DNA from: Cloacimonetes bacterium UBA5284
GTDB taxonomy: Bacteria > Cloacimonadota > Cloacimonadia > Cloacimonadales > Cloacimonadaceae
Assembly (NCBI GenBank): GCA_002410505.1
Contig: DHSO01000045.1
Location: 1 to 64,000 of the forward strand
Length of the DNA: 64,000 nucleotides
Direction: 5' to 3'
The notes beneath the pieces were generated by a model, which was given only the letters and a program-made list of their open reading frames with translations, made no database searches and was not told where the DNA came from. Below, piece after piece: positions 27,158 to 36,249 of this stretch (position 1 is the first letter of the stretch; every line of letters starts with the position of its first letter). The position numbers and the translations under genes were made by a program.

Positions 27158-29338
27158 ATGAAAGGAACCATAACTTTACAACGCTTGATGATTCTGCCCA
27201 TCCTGGCATTAACACTGTTGCTTGCCGCTTGTTTTGGTAAAGTGGATAGGGTGGTTACGAATTATTATGTTTTGGATTATCAATCCAGTACCGAACGGCA
27301 AGAGCTGAAACAGGATGTCTCCAATGGGAAATCACTGCAAGTGATGAACAGCAGGATCAACAGAACGTACAATCGTAATCAAATAGTAGCCAAAGAGAAT
27401 TTTTACAGAGTTCGTTTTATGAGTAATGACCTCTGGGCAAACCGCTTGTCAGACGCTATCCCAAACATCATCACACAGAGATTGAGGACATATAACATAT
27501 TCTCGAATGTTAGTCGGGATTCTGGCCAGTTTGATCCTGATTATTATCTGGAAACCAATGTACTGAATATCGAGAAACTGGAGGACAAAGATCCACGCGC
27601 ATATCTGAGGATAGAATTTGTATTGCGCGACAGTACTTCTGAAAACGTGATTCTTACACATCGCAATGAACGCTACTATCCCCTCACAGACGATTCGGTG
27701 GTGTACCTGATTCAAGTGTTCAACAACCTGATCATGGAAGAGACAAATACTTTCGCTGCAATGTGCATCATGCATTTTGCAGGTAGACCCATCAAAAAGC
27801 CCGGCATCGATTTTCAGGATCCGCTTACCGCTCCTGAGCAGTATATCTATCAACAACTGGAAGATCAAGAGGCAAACCAGGTCTATGGCGAGCTTTTCCT
27901 CAGCACAAAAGCTCCAATAACCAATGAGATGCTGTATCGGGTTGAGGCGTTGGACGAGCTTAATACAAAGGTCTCCGAGCATGTGGGAGCATTTAATTCT
28001 CCATTATACTTAATTCCGGGAAAATACAGAGTGATAACCGGCTACAACGATGATATTCGTATGATCATGAATGTATTTCCTCAGCAAAGAACCGTGGTGG
28101 AACGTAATTGGTGTGAACTAAAGGTAAGGGTATTGGATCAGACTCAGAGTAAAGTACGCCAGATATATGACATCTGGATTCAGAACGAGGACGATTATGG
28201 CTATACAAAAGTAGGCACAGACTTCTCTCTGAGTGATGATCAGCATGGCATAGAAGAGAATCTGTGGATCCTGCCTCCCGGGAATTACATGATCACTTTG
28301 GGTGGCTATTCCTGGAGCGATCTGAAAGATTTTACAACTGTCTGCCTGAAAAAAGGAGACAGTCACACCCTCACCGTAGTGGTTGATCCCAGTAGTTCCA
28401 GTGGCAATATTATGGTGGGAGCAGGTGTGTTGTCAGACGATCTGGAAGTTGGCACCATCAAGTTTCACAAAGGTATCATCCATGCGAATGTAAATCTTAC
28501 TTCGGATAACACAATCGACAAAAATGACCCTTCCTATTCGCTCAGTTTGTTTGGCACTCTGGATAATACCATTGACCACGATTTTCGCCCCTTCCATCTG
28601 AACATGCGTAGTATTTACGATGTCGGAGCTAACTTCGCTAAAGACGCGGATTTCAGGATCAACCCCGATAGCTATTCCTTGAAGAATGTCTTTCTTATGT
28701 ACCCCTTTGGGAAGCAGCGCAAGCTTCTGAATAACTTTGCTTTTTACATCCGCGGAGATCTGAACACTCATTTCTGGGATGAGTACACTCAATTCCCGGA
28801 CAAGAAGAACTACATAAAATACAACACGGATGGCAAGGAAATAGAGCGGCTCATGGATCAGGAAGATATCCGTGCCAAAGTGGCCCTATATCCTCTGAAA
28901 CTGAAAGAAGGCGGCGGCCTCACTTATAGAATCAACTTCAGCCCCAAGAGCTCGCTAAGTCTGCGCGGAGGATACGGCTGGCAGCAAGATCTGAACAATC
29001 AAGCATTCAGTTACGAAAAAAACACTGTAGAAGATGGTGTGAGCTACGATGTTTATCGTGAAGACCCCAATAAATACAATCGGGGGATAGAGACTACAGT
29101 TATCTTCTCTTTGGTAAATTTCTTGTCTTTCTTCTCTTTGAATTCCAGCATCGATGCCCTGTTCCCGATCGAGGAATCTGAAGTAATGCCTCGCATCGAA
29201 AACGAGAATCAGATCAACCTGCGTTTGTATCGCAATGTATCACTGGAGTTTAAGCTAAAGCTGGAATACGATGAGAGCTTAAAGCCTTGGTGGGTATACA
29301 ACTACACGTCATACCTGAGAATGAGCCTGTTCTACTGA
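27158..29338 (+). CDS. Lipoprotein with PqiC-like ABC-auxiliary domain fused to a predicted outer-membrane beta-barrel
   Basis: The 726-residue protein has a lipoprotein signal peptide ending LLLAAC (C at about residue 25). The next ~175 residues resemble the ABC transport auxiliary component of Mla/Pqi/Let systems (YYVLDYQ..., then FRVRFMSNDLWANRLSDAI-type, ending YYPLTDDSVVYLI). Two beta-sandwich segments follow, each with a PGKYRV/PGNYMITL motif (about 250-420). The last ~300 residues show alternating hydrophobic strands with amphipathic turns (LSLFGTLDN, GGLTYRINFSP, SLSLRGGYGWQ, NQINLRLYRNVSLEFKLKLE) and end in SLFY, typical of outer-membrane barrels. It sits between the MCE and permease genes. 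The fusion is inferred from sequence pattern only. Confidence 0.7.
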   Translation: MKGTITLQRLMILPILALTLLLAACFGKVDRVVTNYYVLDYQSSTERQELKQDVSNGKSLQVMNSRINRTYNRNQIVAKENFYRVRFMSNDLWANRLSDAIPNIITQRLRTYNIFSNVSRDSGQFDPDYYLETNVLNIEKLEDKDPRAYLRIEFVLRDSTSENVILTHRNERYYPLTDDSVVYLIQVFNNLIMEETNTFAAMCIMHFAGRPIKKPGIDFQDPLTAPEQYIYQQLEDQEANQVYGELFLSTKAPITNEMLYRVEALDELNTKVSEHVGAFNSPLYLIPGKYRVITGYNDDIRMIMNVFPQQRTVVERNWCELKVRVLDQTQSKVRQIYDIWIQNEDDYGYTKVGTDFSLSDDQHGIEENLWILPPGNYMITLGGYSWSDLKDFTTVCLKKGDSHTLTVVVDPSSSSGNIMVGAGVLSDDLEVGTIKFHKGIIHANVNLTSDNTIDKNDPSYSLSLFGTLDNTIDHDFRPFHLNMRSIYDVGANFAKDADFRINPDSYSLKNVFLMYPFGKQRKLLNNFAFYIRGDLNTHFWDEYTQFPDKKNYIKYNTDGKEIERLMDQEDIRAKVALYPLKLKEGGGLTYRINFSPKSSLSLRGGYGWQQDLNNQAFSYEKNTVEDGVSYDVYREDPNKYNRGIETTVIFSLVNFLSFFSLNSSIDALFPIEESEVMPRIENENQINLRLYRNVSLEFKLKLEYDESLKPWWVYNYTSYLRMSLFY

Positions 29339-30426
29339 TGTATTTGTTTCTGTCCAACAATGTTCTGGGGCTGGAGGGGGAATTTACAAAGTTCACGATT
29401 CCCGAAGCGGAAAAAGAACTGGGTAAACTACTTAAGGAAAACTCTCCGGACAAGATTACCATGATAAACTTGAGTGGGATCCAGTCCATCGATAGTGCAG
29501 GTGTTGCTTTCCTGGACGAAGTCCATCAGCACTTTGGTGAACAAAGCGGCATTTTGCTTTTCAAAGGCGCAAATCCTGAAGTGCAAGCTCTTATCGACAC
29601 ATTTAGCACCATCAATCTAGACACTGTTGTTCCAAACCGCCAGATGGGTTTCTTTGAGAAGCTGGGTGATGACGCCATCAATTCTTACCATTCCTTGGTC
29701 GAAGCGCTTACTTTGGCTTCAGAAATCTTCTATTACAGTGCTTCAGGCCTCTTCAGCCACAAAGGTCAGCGAAAGGGTTCCACGATTCAACAGGGTGTAC
29801 TGCTAGGTTCTCAAGCCCTGCCGATTGTCGCCTTGTTGTCTTTCATCATTGGTTTCATACTATCTCTGCAATCCGGGGTACAGCTCAAGAATTTCGGTGC
29901 GGGAGTATTCCTCGCTGATCTTTTGGCTATTACGATGGTGAGAGAGATGGGACCTCTGATTACTTCTATCATAGTTGCCGGACGCAGTGGCAGTGCTATC
30001 GCCTCAGAGATTGCCACGATGCAGGTTACTGAGGAACTGGATGCCCTGCGTATGATGGCATTGCATCCCATCCGTTTTGTGGTTGTGCCAAAGTTACACG
30101 CTATTACAATCGTTATGCCCATTCTGGTTATGTTCAGCATTCTGGTCGCGGAGCTAGGTGGGGCGGGTATAGCTGTGTTGCTGTTGGACACTTCAATAGA
30201 GACCTTTGTGAGCCGTTCTTTGGAGATACTCACAATCAAAGACATAATTATCAGCTTTGGAAAAAGCATCTGGTTCGCTTGGGTGATCGTAATAATTGGA
30301 TCATTCTACGGATTTCAGGTGAAAGGCGGGGCCGAGGGCGTTGGTAAAGCTACAACAGCCGCAGTGGTCAGCTCCATCTTTGCCGTGATTTTGTTTGACG
30401 CAGTATTCAGCTTGCTATATCTATGA
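29338..30426 (+). CDS. mlaE: MlaE-type ABC lipid transporter permease with N-terminal STAS domain
   Basis: The 362-residue protein has an N-terminal STAS domain (about residues 1-95, with LSGIQSIDSAGVAFLDE) fused to an MlaE permease (about 125-362) with five or six membrane segments and the conserved VREMGPLITSIIVAGRSGSAIASEIATMQVTEELDALRMM region. In E. coli the STAS part is a separate protein, MlaB. The start ATG overlaps the upstream stop as TGATG; I prefer it to the in-frame ATG at 29287 because the STAS strand begins here. It overlaps the ATPase gene by four bases. Confidence 0.93.
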   Translation: MYLFLSNNVLGLEGEFTKFTIPEAEKELGKLLKENSPDKITMINLSGIQSIDSAGVAFLDEVHQHFGEQSGILLFKGANPEVQALIDTFSTINLDTVVPNRQMGFFEKLGDDAINSYHSLVEALTLASEIFYYSASGLFSHKGQRKGSTIQQGVLLGSQALPIVALLSFIIGFILSLQSGVQLKNFGAGVFLADLLAITMVREMGPLITSIIVAGRSGSAIASEIATMQVTEELDALRMMALHPIRFVVVPKLHAITIVMPILVMFSILVAELGGAGIAVLLLDTSIETFVSRSLEILTIKDIIISFGKSIWFAWVIVIIGSFYGFQVKGGAEGVGKATTAAVVSSIFAVILFDAVFSLLYL

Positions 30427-31184
30427 TTGGGGAGGGGATTATCACAAAAGAACCTGTCATCCGTATCCGAGACTTAGTGGCCAAATATGGCGAACTGACT
30501 GTTTTGGATGGTATAAGTGTAGACATATATCCGGGAGAGATCACCGTGATCTTGGGTGGCAGCGGTTGTGGTAAGACTACGATGTTGAAAAACATGCTCA
30601 GGCTTTACGAACCGGCAGCCGGAAGTGTGACCTTCTGGGGAGAGGAAACCCTGACTATGGGTGAGAACGAGTTCTATGAAGTTCTGAAGAGAACGGGAAT
30701 GCTTTTTCAAAACGGCGCGCTACTGAATTCCATCTCAGTCTACGAAAACATCTCTATCCCGCTGGAAATGCATACCAATCTATCTCGTAAGGTAATAGAT
30801 AGAATCATCAGAGTTAAACTGGATCTTGTGGGGCTTGGCAACGCCATCCACAGGCTGCCATCAGAACTCTCCGGGGGCATGAAAAAACGTGCCTCACTAG
30901 CTCGTGCTTTGGCTATGGATCCACAGATCCTGTTCTGTGATGAGCCTTCAGCGGGGCTGGATCCGGTTACTTCAGAATCTCTGGACACTTTGATCCTGAA
31001 CCTGAAGCACCAACTGAAGATGACCATAGTGATCGTTACCCACGAGCTTGCATCCATCCACCGCATTGCGGACAAGATCATCTTTCTGGACGGGGGGAAA
31101 ATGCTGTTCAATGGAAGCTTGGAGGGAGCAAAACGAGCAGGAATCAGTCAGATAGACCATTTCTTCGAAGTGGGTAGGTTTTGA
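30423..31184 (+). CDS. mlaF: MlaF-type ABC lipid transporter ATPase
   Basis: The 253-residue ABC ATPase has Walker A GGSGCGKTT, the signature LSGGMKKRASLARALA, Walker B ILFCDEPSAGLDP and the switch histidine in VTHE. The GGM variant of the signature and the length are typical of MlaF. It powers lipid movement through the MCE/permease complex encoded just upstream. The ATG overlaps the permease stop. The stop overlaps the TTG start of folA, so folA is on the same transcript. Confidence 0.94.
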   Translation: MIGEGIITKEPVIRIRDLVAKYGELTVLDGISVDIYPGEITVILGGSGCGKTTMLKNMLRLYEPAAGSVTFWGEETLTMGENEFYEVLKRTGMLFQNGALLNSISVYENISIPLEMHTNLSRKVIDRIIRVKLDLVGLGNAIHRLPSELSGGMKKRASLARALAMDPQILFCDEPSAGLDPVTSESLDTLILNLKHQLKMTIVIVTHELASIHRIADKIIFLDGGKMLFNGSLEGAKRAGISQIDHFFEVGRF

Positions 31185-31693
31185 ATCCAAAGATAATCGT
31201 AGCGATGGCCGATGACAGAGTGATCGGGCGGGATAATGAAATGCCCTGGCATATTCCGGAGGATCTGGCCTGGTTCAAACAACATACTATGGGGCACCCA
31301 ATCATAATGGGAAAAAAGACTTTCCTCTCGCTTGGTGCCGCTCTTCCGGGAAGAGAAAACGTTGTATTGAGCAGAGATCAGGCTTTCAGAGCGGAAAAAA
31401 CCATAGTATTGGGATCTCTACAAGAAGCCATGAGGTTGTACCCCAATGCTTTCATCATCGGAGGAGCAAGCATCTTTACCCAAGCCTTACCAATGGTAAA
31501 CACAATGTATATCACACACATTCAAGCGCAAATACCGGGAAATATCCGCTTTCCTGAATATGATCCAGCCATGTGGGATGTGCAAGTATTAAAGAAACTG
31601 ACCAGCGAATGCGGACACAGACTGATTTTTTGCATATATAAACGAAAAGTGAATGAAAATCCGGAAACAAGCAGCAGAGGACAACATGGTTGA
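31181..31693 (+). CDS. folA: Dihydrofolate reductase, TTG start
   Basis: The 170-residue protein has the DHFR layout: PKIIVAMADDRVIGRDNEMPWHIPEDLAWFK with the active-site acidic residue in the PEDLAWFK helix, IIMGKKTF, VVLSRD and IIGGASIF. It reduces dihydrofolate with NADPH. The start is TTG at 31181, which overlaps the mlaF stop; the first ATG (31205) would delete the first beta strand. It overlaps the next gene by eight bases. Confidence 0.93.
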   Translation: MNPKIIVAMADDRVIGRDNEMPWHIPEDLAWFKQHTMGHPIIMGKKTFLSLGAALPGRENVVLSRDQAFRAEKTIVLGSLQEAMRLYPNAFIIGGASIFTQALPMVNTMYITHIQAQIPGNIRFPEYDPAMWDVQVLKKLTSECGHRLIFCIYKRKVNENPETSSRGQHG

Positions 31694-33296
31694 TGATGCC
31701 AGAGTGCTGATTGTAGACGACGACGAAGTGGTCATCAGTATCATCACAAGCATCCTGAAGCGAGAAAAGTACATCACGGATTCTTGTTATAGCGGCGAAG
31801 AAGCCCTTCAAATTGTAAAGGATAAAGAATATGAACTGGTGCTGTTGGATGTAAATCTGGGGCAAGGTCTCGATGGCTATGAAACTTGCAAACTGATGCA
31901 GAAATCGCATCCAGAGCTTCCCGTAATCCTGGTCACAGCTAGTCAAGATGATGAATCCGTGAACAAGGGATTTGAAGCAGGTTCTGCGGATTACATCAAG
32001 AAGCCCGTTTCGCGCTTGGAGCTGTTAGCCCGCGTAAATAACACCATCACCCGAAAAAGAGCGGAGAGATACAATCTGCATCTAATCGATGCGCTGCGCG
32101 AGGACCTGCATACTGCTGCCAACATTCAACAAGCCATGCTGCCCAAATGGGTTTTCATGGATGATCAGCTAGTGTTTTCTTCCTATTATGAACCCTGTGA
32201 GGCCATCGGTGGCGATCTGTTTGATCGGATCAAGCTCTCGGACAGCAAATATGTAGTATATATTGGCGATGTGTCCGGTCACGGAGTACAAGCTGCATTA
32301 CTGATGTCTGCCATCAAATCTACCATCAAATTGATGATAGAAGCAGACTCGAAGGGCAGTAAAATGACAGAGCTGTTTACAAAGCTGAATGAAAGGTTGT
32401 ACAACGATCTTGTATTGCAAAGCAATTATCTCACTTTATTGATGGGAGAGATAGATTTGGAGGAGAGGGAAATCCGCTTTCTGAATGCAGGACATCCGCC
32501 CTTGATCAAGCTGAATACAATAACGGGAAAGATCCAAATCCTGGATCAAAAAGGATCTCTACCCTTGGGATGGATGCCTAGTACCCAATACCTGGAAGAA
32601 GATATCGAACGCCTTACCTTGTGCAGTACCGACATCTTCTTATTGTATACAGATGGCATATACGAGTGTACAAATCCTCAGAAACAACAGTTTGGGATCG
32701 ACGGAATCAAAAAGCTACTGGAGAGCACAGAGGAACGAAATACTTGTCTAACCGTCCCTTTCAAAATAATCGACTATTTGTCAGAGAACAAATTTGAGAC
32801 AGAGCTTGATGATTTTACACTCTTTTCTTTTCAGGCTTTGCACGCAGACAACAGAGCAATATGTCCCCCAAGCTTAGTTAAAATGTTTCATTACCTTTTG
32901 CGGGCTGCGCTTAGAGAGGTGGGAAACACTGCCCAGGAATGTGAACAGCTCATGCTGAACTGGACTGGTGATCGGGTTTTAGCGTCGAAAGTAGAACTGA
33001 TAGTTGACGAATTCTTAAACAACATCATAGTATATGGTTACAACTATCAGGAAGATGCTGAGATCATACTGGAATTCAGACTTTCAGACGATCTGCTCTC
33101 CATCACCTTTTGGGACAAAGGCATAAAATGGGCCCCGGAATCAATGAATTGCAACGTAAAAGAACCATACGATTTTGCCCCAGACGGACAGAGTCACAGC
33201 GGTCGTGGTGTAAAGATCATTATGTCCATCAGCAATCGCTTTGAACGCAGAAGATATGGTCACTTGAACGAGACAAAGGTGGAGATAGACTTATGA
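31686..33296 (+). CDS. Receiver-PP2C phosphatase-ATPase three-domain regulator (RsbU/RsbW-like)
   Basis: The 536-residue protein has a receiver domain (1-125, phospho-acceptor D55 in LVLLDVNLG), a linker and a SpoIIE/RsbU-type PP2C phosphatase (about 145-345 with GGDLFDRIKL, IGDVSGHGVQAALLMS, and LLYTDGIYE). A GHKL anti-sigma-kinase-type ATPase follows (about 395-536 with VDEFLNNIIVYGY, FWDKGIKW and GRGVKIIMS). Such proteins dephosphorylate STAS antagonists; here a kinase-like domain is in the same chain. I chose ATG at 31686 for its AGAGGA site, over the ATG at 31653. It overlaps folA and the glycosyltransferase gene. Confidence 0.9.
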   Translation: MVDDARVLIVDDDEVVISIITSILKREKYITDSCYSGEEALQIVKDKEYELVLLDVNLGQGLDGYETCKLMQKSHPELPVILVTASQDDESVNKGFEAGSADYIKKPVSRLELLARVNNTITRKRAERYNLHLIDALREDLHTAANIQQAMLPKWVFMDDQLVFSSYYEPCEAIGGDLFDRIKLSDSKYVVYIGDVSGHGVQAALLMSAIKSTIKLMIEADSKGSKMTELFTKLNERLYNDLVLQSNYLTLLMGEIDLEEREIRFLNAGHPPLIKLNTITGKIQILDQKGSLPLGWMPSTQYLEEDIERLTLCSTDIFLLYTDGIYECTNPQKQQFGIDGIKKLLESTEERNTCLTVPFKIIDYLSENKFETELDDFTLFSFQALHADNRAICPPSLVKMFHYLLRAALREVGNTAQECEQLMLNWTGDRVLASKVELIVDEFLNNIIVYGYNYQEDAEIILEFRLSDDLLSITFWDKGIKWAPESMNCNVKEPYDFAPDGQSHSGRGVKIIMSISNRFERRRYGHLNETKVEIDL

Positions 33297-35275
33297 TCAG
33301 CATTATTGTACGTGTAAAGAATGAAATGCCCATGCTGGAAGCTACATTAGATATGATAAAACGCCAAAACCGGCAGGATTTTGAGCTGATCTGTGTGGAT
33401 TCCGGATCCACCGACGGAAGCTGGGAAGTATTGCAAAAATGCGGAGCGGACAAGCTTTATCGCATCCCTGCGGTTGAATACATTCCGGGGAGAGTGCTGA
33501 ATGAAGCTTTTGGTCATAGCAAAGGCGAATATATTGTCTTCAATAATGGAGACGCGATACCCCAAAACGAGGATTGGCTTGAAGAACTTATTTGTCCTCT
33601 GGAGGATAACCGCGAATTGATAGCTGTGTATGCCAATCAAATTCCGCGTCCAGATGCCAACCCGATCGTGAAAAAGGACTATCTCCGCGCCTTTGGGGAT
33701 GGCAAAATCGCCGCAAAATGGCGTCATTTCTTCTCACTTGCCAGCGCTGCCCTGAGAGCGGATATCATGCATCAGTACCCCTTCAATGAAGATTTGAATT
33801 ACTCAGAAGACATAGAATGGTCCTGGCGATTGAAGAAACTGGGTTTCAAGATCGGTTACGCCGAAAAAGCAATAGTGGAACACTCTCACAATTATACTCT
33901 GCAAGAGACAGCTAAACGCTATAGGGGAGAGGGGATAGCCGAAGCATATATATACCGGGAGCTATACGAGAATGATCCATCAGATCTGTCTTTTTTTAGA
34001 TCAGTATTTCTAGCGGCAATAGCAGAGTTCGGTCGTGACGTCATCTTTCTGTTGAAGGAGAAACAAGCGGGCTGGATTCCCAAAGCCAAAATCTACCGTT
34101 TTGTCCAACGCTTCTTTGCTTGGCGGGGCAGGACTAGCGCGTTTTACAAGCAAGCCAGCAAGAGCCGCAAAATACTGGTGAGCTGTCTGGCCTTCGATGG
34201 AGGCAAATCCGGCATTTCGGCTTATATAGTGTCCACTGTGAGGCAGATATTGAAAATGCACGAAGTATACCTGTTGATCCATCCTTCGGATATTGAACAC
34301 TTCCCTCTTAGGGATCCGCGTCTGCACTTCATCGAAATAGCTGAGTGGATAAAGAAACCGATTATCTCGATGTTGTGGCATCTATACATATTGCCATGGT
34401 GGCCATCGCTCAAGCGATATGATCTCATATTCCTGCCTGCTGCCAACCGACGCCTGTTTTGCCGCTACAACAACAAAACCATTGTTACTTTCCATGATCT
34501 CGCGCAATATCACGTTCGTGGAAAGTACGATCCGTTACGCAGCTTCTACATAAAACACATCGTGCCCTACTATCTTCATAAAGCCCCACGAATCTATGCC
34601 ATTAGTGAAAGTACCAAATATGATCTGAGGCGCTTTTACGGAATCCCGGGCAACCGCATTCACGTGAATTACAACGGTTATGAACCCGCTAAGCTGGATA
34701 GCCCGGCCTCAGCGGAAAAACTTCAAGACAAATATGCAATAAAAGGGAAATTCATCCTTTATATCGCTCGCGTTGAGCATCCCGGAAAGAACCATCTGAA
34801 CTTACTGAAAGCATACGAGAAACTACCGGATGCCATCAAATGCGATTATTCATTGGTTCTGGCTGGATCGATGTGGAATGGCGCGGATGTAGTAAAACGT
34901 TTTTGGCAGAATATGCCGGATAGGGACAGGATCATCTTCTGCGGATTTGTGAGTGGACAGGATCTGGCAGGATTGTATAAACACGCTTCGCTGTATGTGT
35001 TCCCTTCTTTGTATGAAGGCTTTGGTATTCCTATGTTGGAAGCGTTTGCATCGGGAGTTCCGGTAGTGTGCTCCAACGTATCATCGCTCCCGGAGATTGG
35101 CAAAAACGCTGTATTGACCTTTAATCCACGACGCCCCAAAGAGATTGCCAATGCCATGCAAAGCGTTTTATTGAGTCCGGTATTGGCTGATGAACTGAAG
35201 GCAAAGGCCTACAAGAGATTGGACGCGTTTAGTTGGGAGCGTCACGTCAAGCGTTTGCTGGAAACTCTAAAATAG
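33293..35275 (+). CDS. Bifunctional GT2-GT4 glycosyltransferase fusion
   Basis: The 660-residue protein joins a GT2-family domain (about 1-230: IIVRVKNEMPMLEATLD, VDSGSTDGSW and the acidic SEDIEWSWRLKK) to a GT4/GT-B domain (about 300-660: LYIARVEHPGKNHLNLLKA, FVSGQDLAGLYKHASLYVFPSLYEGFGIPMLEA and SNVSSLPEI). Both halves look intact, so it may add two sugars in turn to a surface glycan. No membrane segment is clear. It overlaps the regulator gene by four bases. Its stop is five bases from the stop of the convergent kdsD gene, and no terminator lies between them. Confidence 0.88.
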   Translation: MISIIVRVKNEMPMLEATLDMIKRQNRQDFELICVDSGSTDGSWEVLQKCGADKLYRIPAVEYIPGRVLNEAFGHSKGEYIVFNNGDAIPQNEDWLEELICPLEDNRELIAVYANQIPRPDANPIVKKDYLRAFGDGKIAAKWRHFFSLASAALRADIMHQYPFNEDLNYSEDIEWSWRLKKLGFKIGYAEKAIVEHSHNYTLQETAKRYRGEGIAEAYIYRELYENDPSDLSFFRSVFLAAIAEFGRDVIFLLKEKQAGWIPKAKIYRFVQRFFAWRGRTSAFYKQASKSRKILVSCLAFDGGKSGISAYIVSTVRQILKMHEVYLLIHPSDIEHFPLRDPRLHFIEIAEWIKKPIISMLWHLYILPWWPSLKRYDLIFLPAANRRLFCRYNNKTIVTFHDLAQYHVRGKYDPLRSFYIKHIVPYYLHKAPRIYAISESTKYDLRRFYGIPGNRIHVNYNGYEPAKLDSPASAEKLQDKYAIKGKFILYIARVEHPGKNHLNLLKAYEKLPDAIKCDYSLVLAGSMWNGADVVKRFWQNMPDRDRIIFCGFVSGQDLAGLYKHASLYVFPSLYEGFGIPMLEAFASGVPVVCSNVSSLPEIGKNAVLTFNPRRPKEIANAMQSVLLSPVLADELKAKAYKRLDAFSWERHVKRLLETLK

Positions 35276-35280
35276 AAACC

Positions 35281-36249
35281 TTACACTACTCCCGCACGGA
35301 TAAGATCGTGCATATGCAGGATACCGATCGCCTTTCCTAGTTCGTCCTGTACAGGCAGCATGGTTATCGAATGCTGCTCCATCAAGGCAAGAGCGCTAAC
35401 GGCCAACACATCAGCAAAGCTATGTTTGGGACTGGCTGTCATACATTCCACCGCTTTATGCCGCAGAAGCTCGTCGCCCTTATGCTGCAATTGCCGGCGC
35501 AGATCTCCATCAGTGATGATTCCTGTCATATCGCCATTTTCATTCTCTACAACTGTGCAACCGAGTTTTTTACCGGTCATCTCCAGGATGGCATCGCGCA
35601 TCAAAGTATCTTCACGCACTCTGGGTAAGGCATCTCCACTATGCATCAGGTCTTTTACTTTCAATAGCAGACGTTTGCCGATGGCACCGCCCGGATGAAA
35701 ACGGGCAAAATCGTTAAGCGAAAAATTGCGATCTTTCAACAGTGCGATAGCCAGCGCGTCTCCCAATGCCAAAGCTACAGTGGTGCTGGAAGTGGGTACC
35801 ATGCCCAGGGGTTCCAAATCCGAATCTACTCTGGTGCAGAGCACAGCATCGGAGGCTTTCGCCAATTGTGAATCCGGATTGCCGGTAAGGCTGATCAGCG
35901 TGATTCCGATGAATTTGATGAATGGTATAATCGCCAGTATTTCCGAAGTATTGCCGCTGTTCGATACCGCCATCACCACGTCTTGGGCGCTGAGCATACC
36001 CAAATCACCATGTATCCCTTCCGCGGCGTGCAGGAATATGGAGCTTGTGCCTGTGCTGGCGAGGGTTGCAGATATCTTGCGGGCGATAATTCCCGCTTTG
36101 CCGATTCCCGTTACCACCACCTTGCCTTTGCAATCTATGAGATAAGTAAATGCTTTTTCTACTTCTGCTTTATCGAGCTCCTCCGCCATCGTTGTGATGG
36201 CGGAAGCCTCTTTCAATAGTTCCTCTTTGATGCTCTCAAAGATACTCAT
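35281..36249 (-). CDS. kdsD: Arabinose-5-phosphate isomerase (KdsD/KpsF family)
   Basis: The 322-residue protein has an SIS sugar-isomerase domain (about 30-170: VTGIGKAGIIARKISATLASTGT and MAVSNSGNTSEI) followed by two CBS domains (about 200-320). It converts ribulose-5-phosphate to arabinose-5-phosphate, the precursor of KDO in lipopolysaccharide, which supports a diderm cell type. The start overlaps the thrS stop by four bases, so it is translated as the last gene of the arsR-ATPase-thrS-kdsD run. Confidence 0.93.
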   Translation of the reverse strand: MSIFESIKEELLKEASAITTMAEELDKAEVEKAFTYLIDCKGKVVVTGIGKAGIIARKISATLASTGTSSIFLHAAEGIHGDLGMLSAQDVVMAVSNSGNTSEILAIIPFIKFIGITLISLTGNPDSQLAKASDAVLCTRVDSDLEPLGMVPTSSTTVALALGDALAIALLKDRNFSLNDFARFHPGGAIGKRLLLKVKDLMHSGDALPRVREDTLMRDAILEMTGKKLGCTVVENENGDMTGIITDGDLRRQLQHKGDELLRHKAVECMTASPKHSFADVLAVSALALMEQHSITMLPVQDELGKAIGILHMHDLIRAGVV

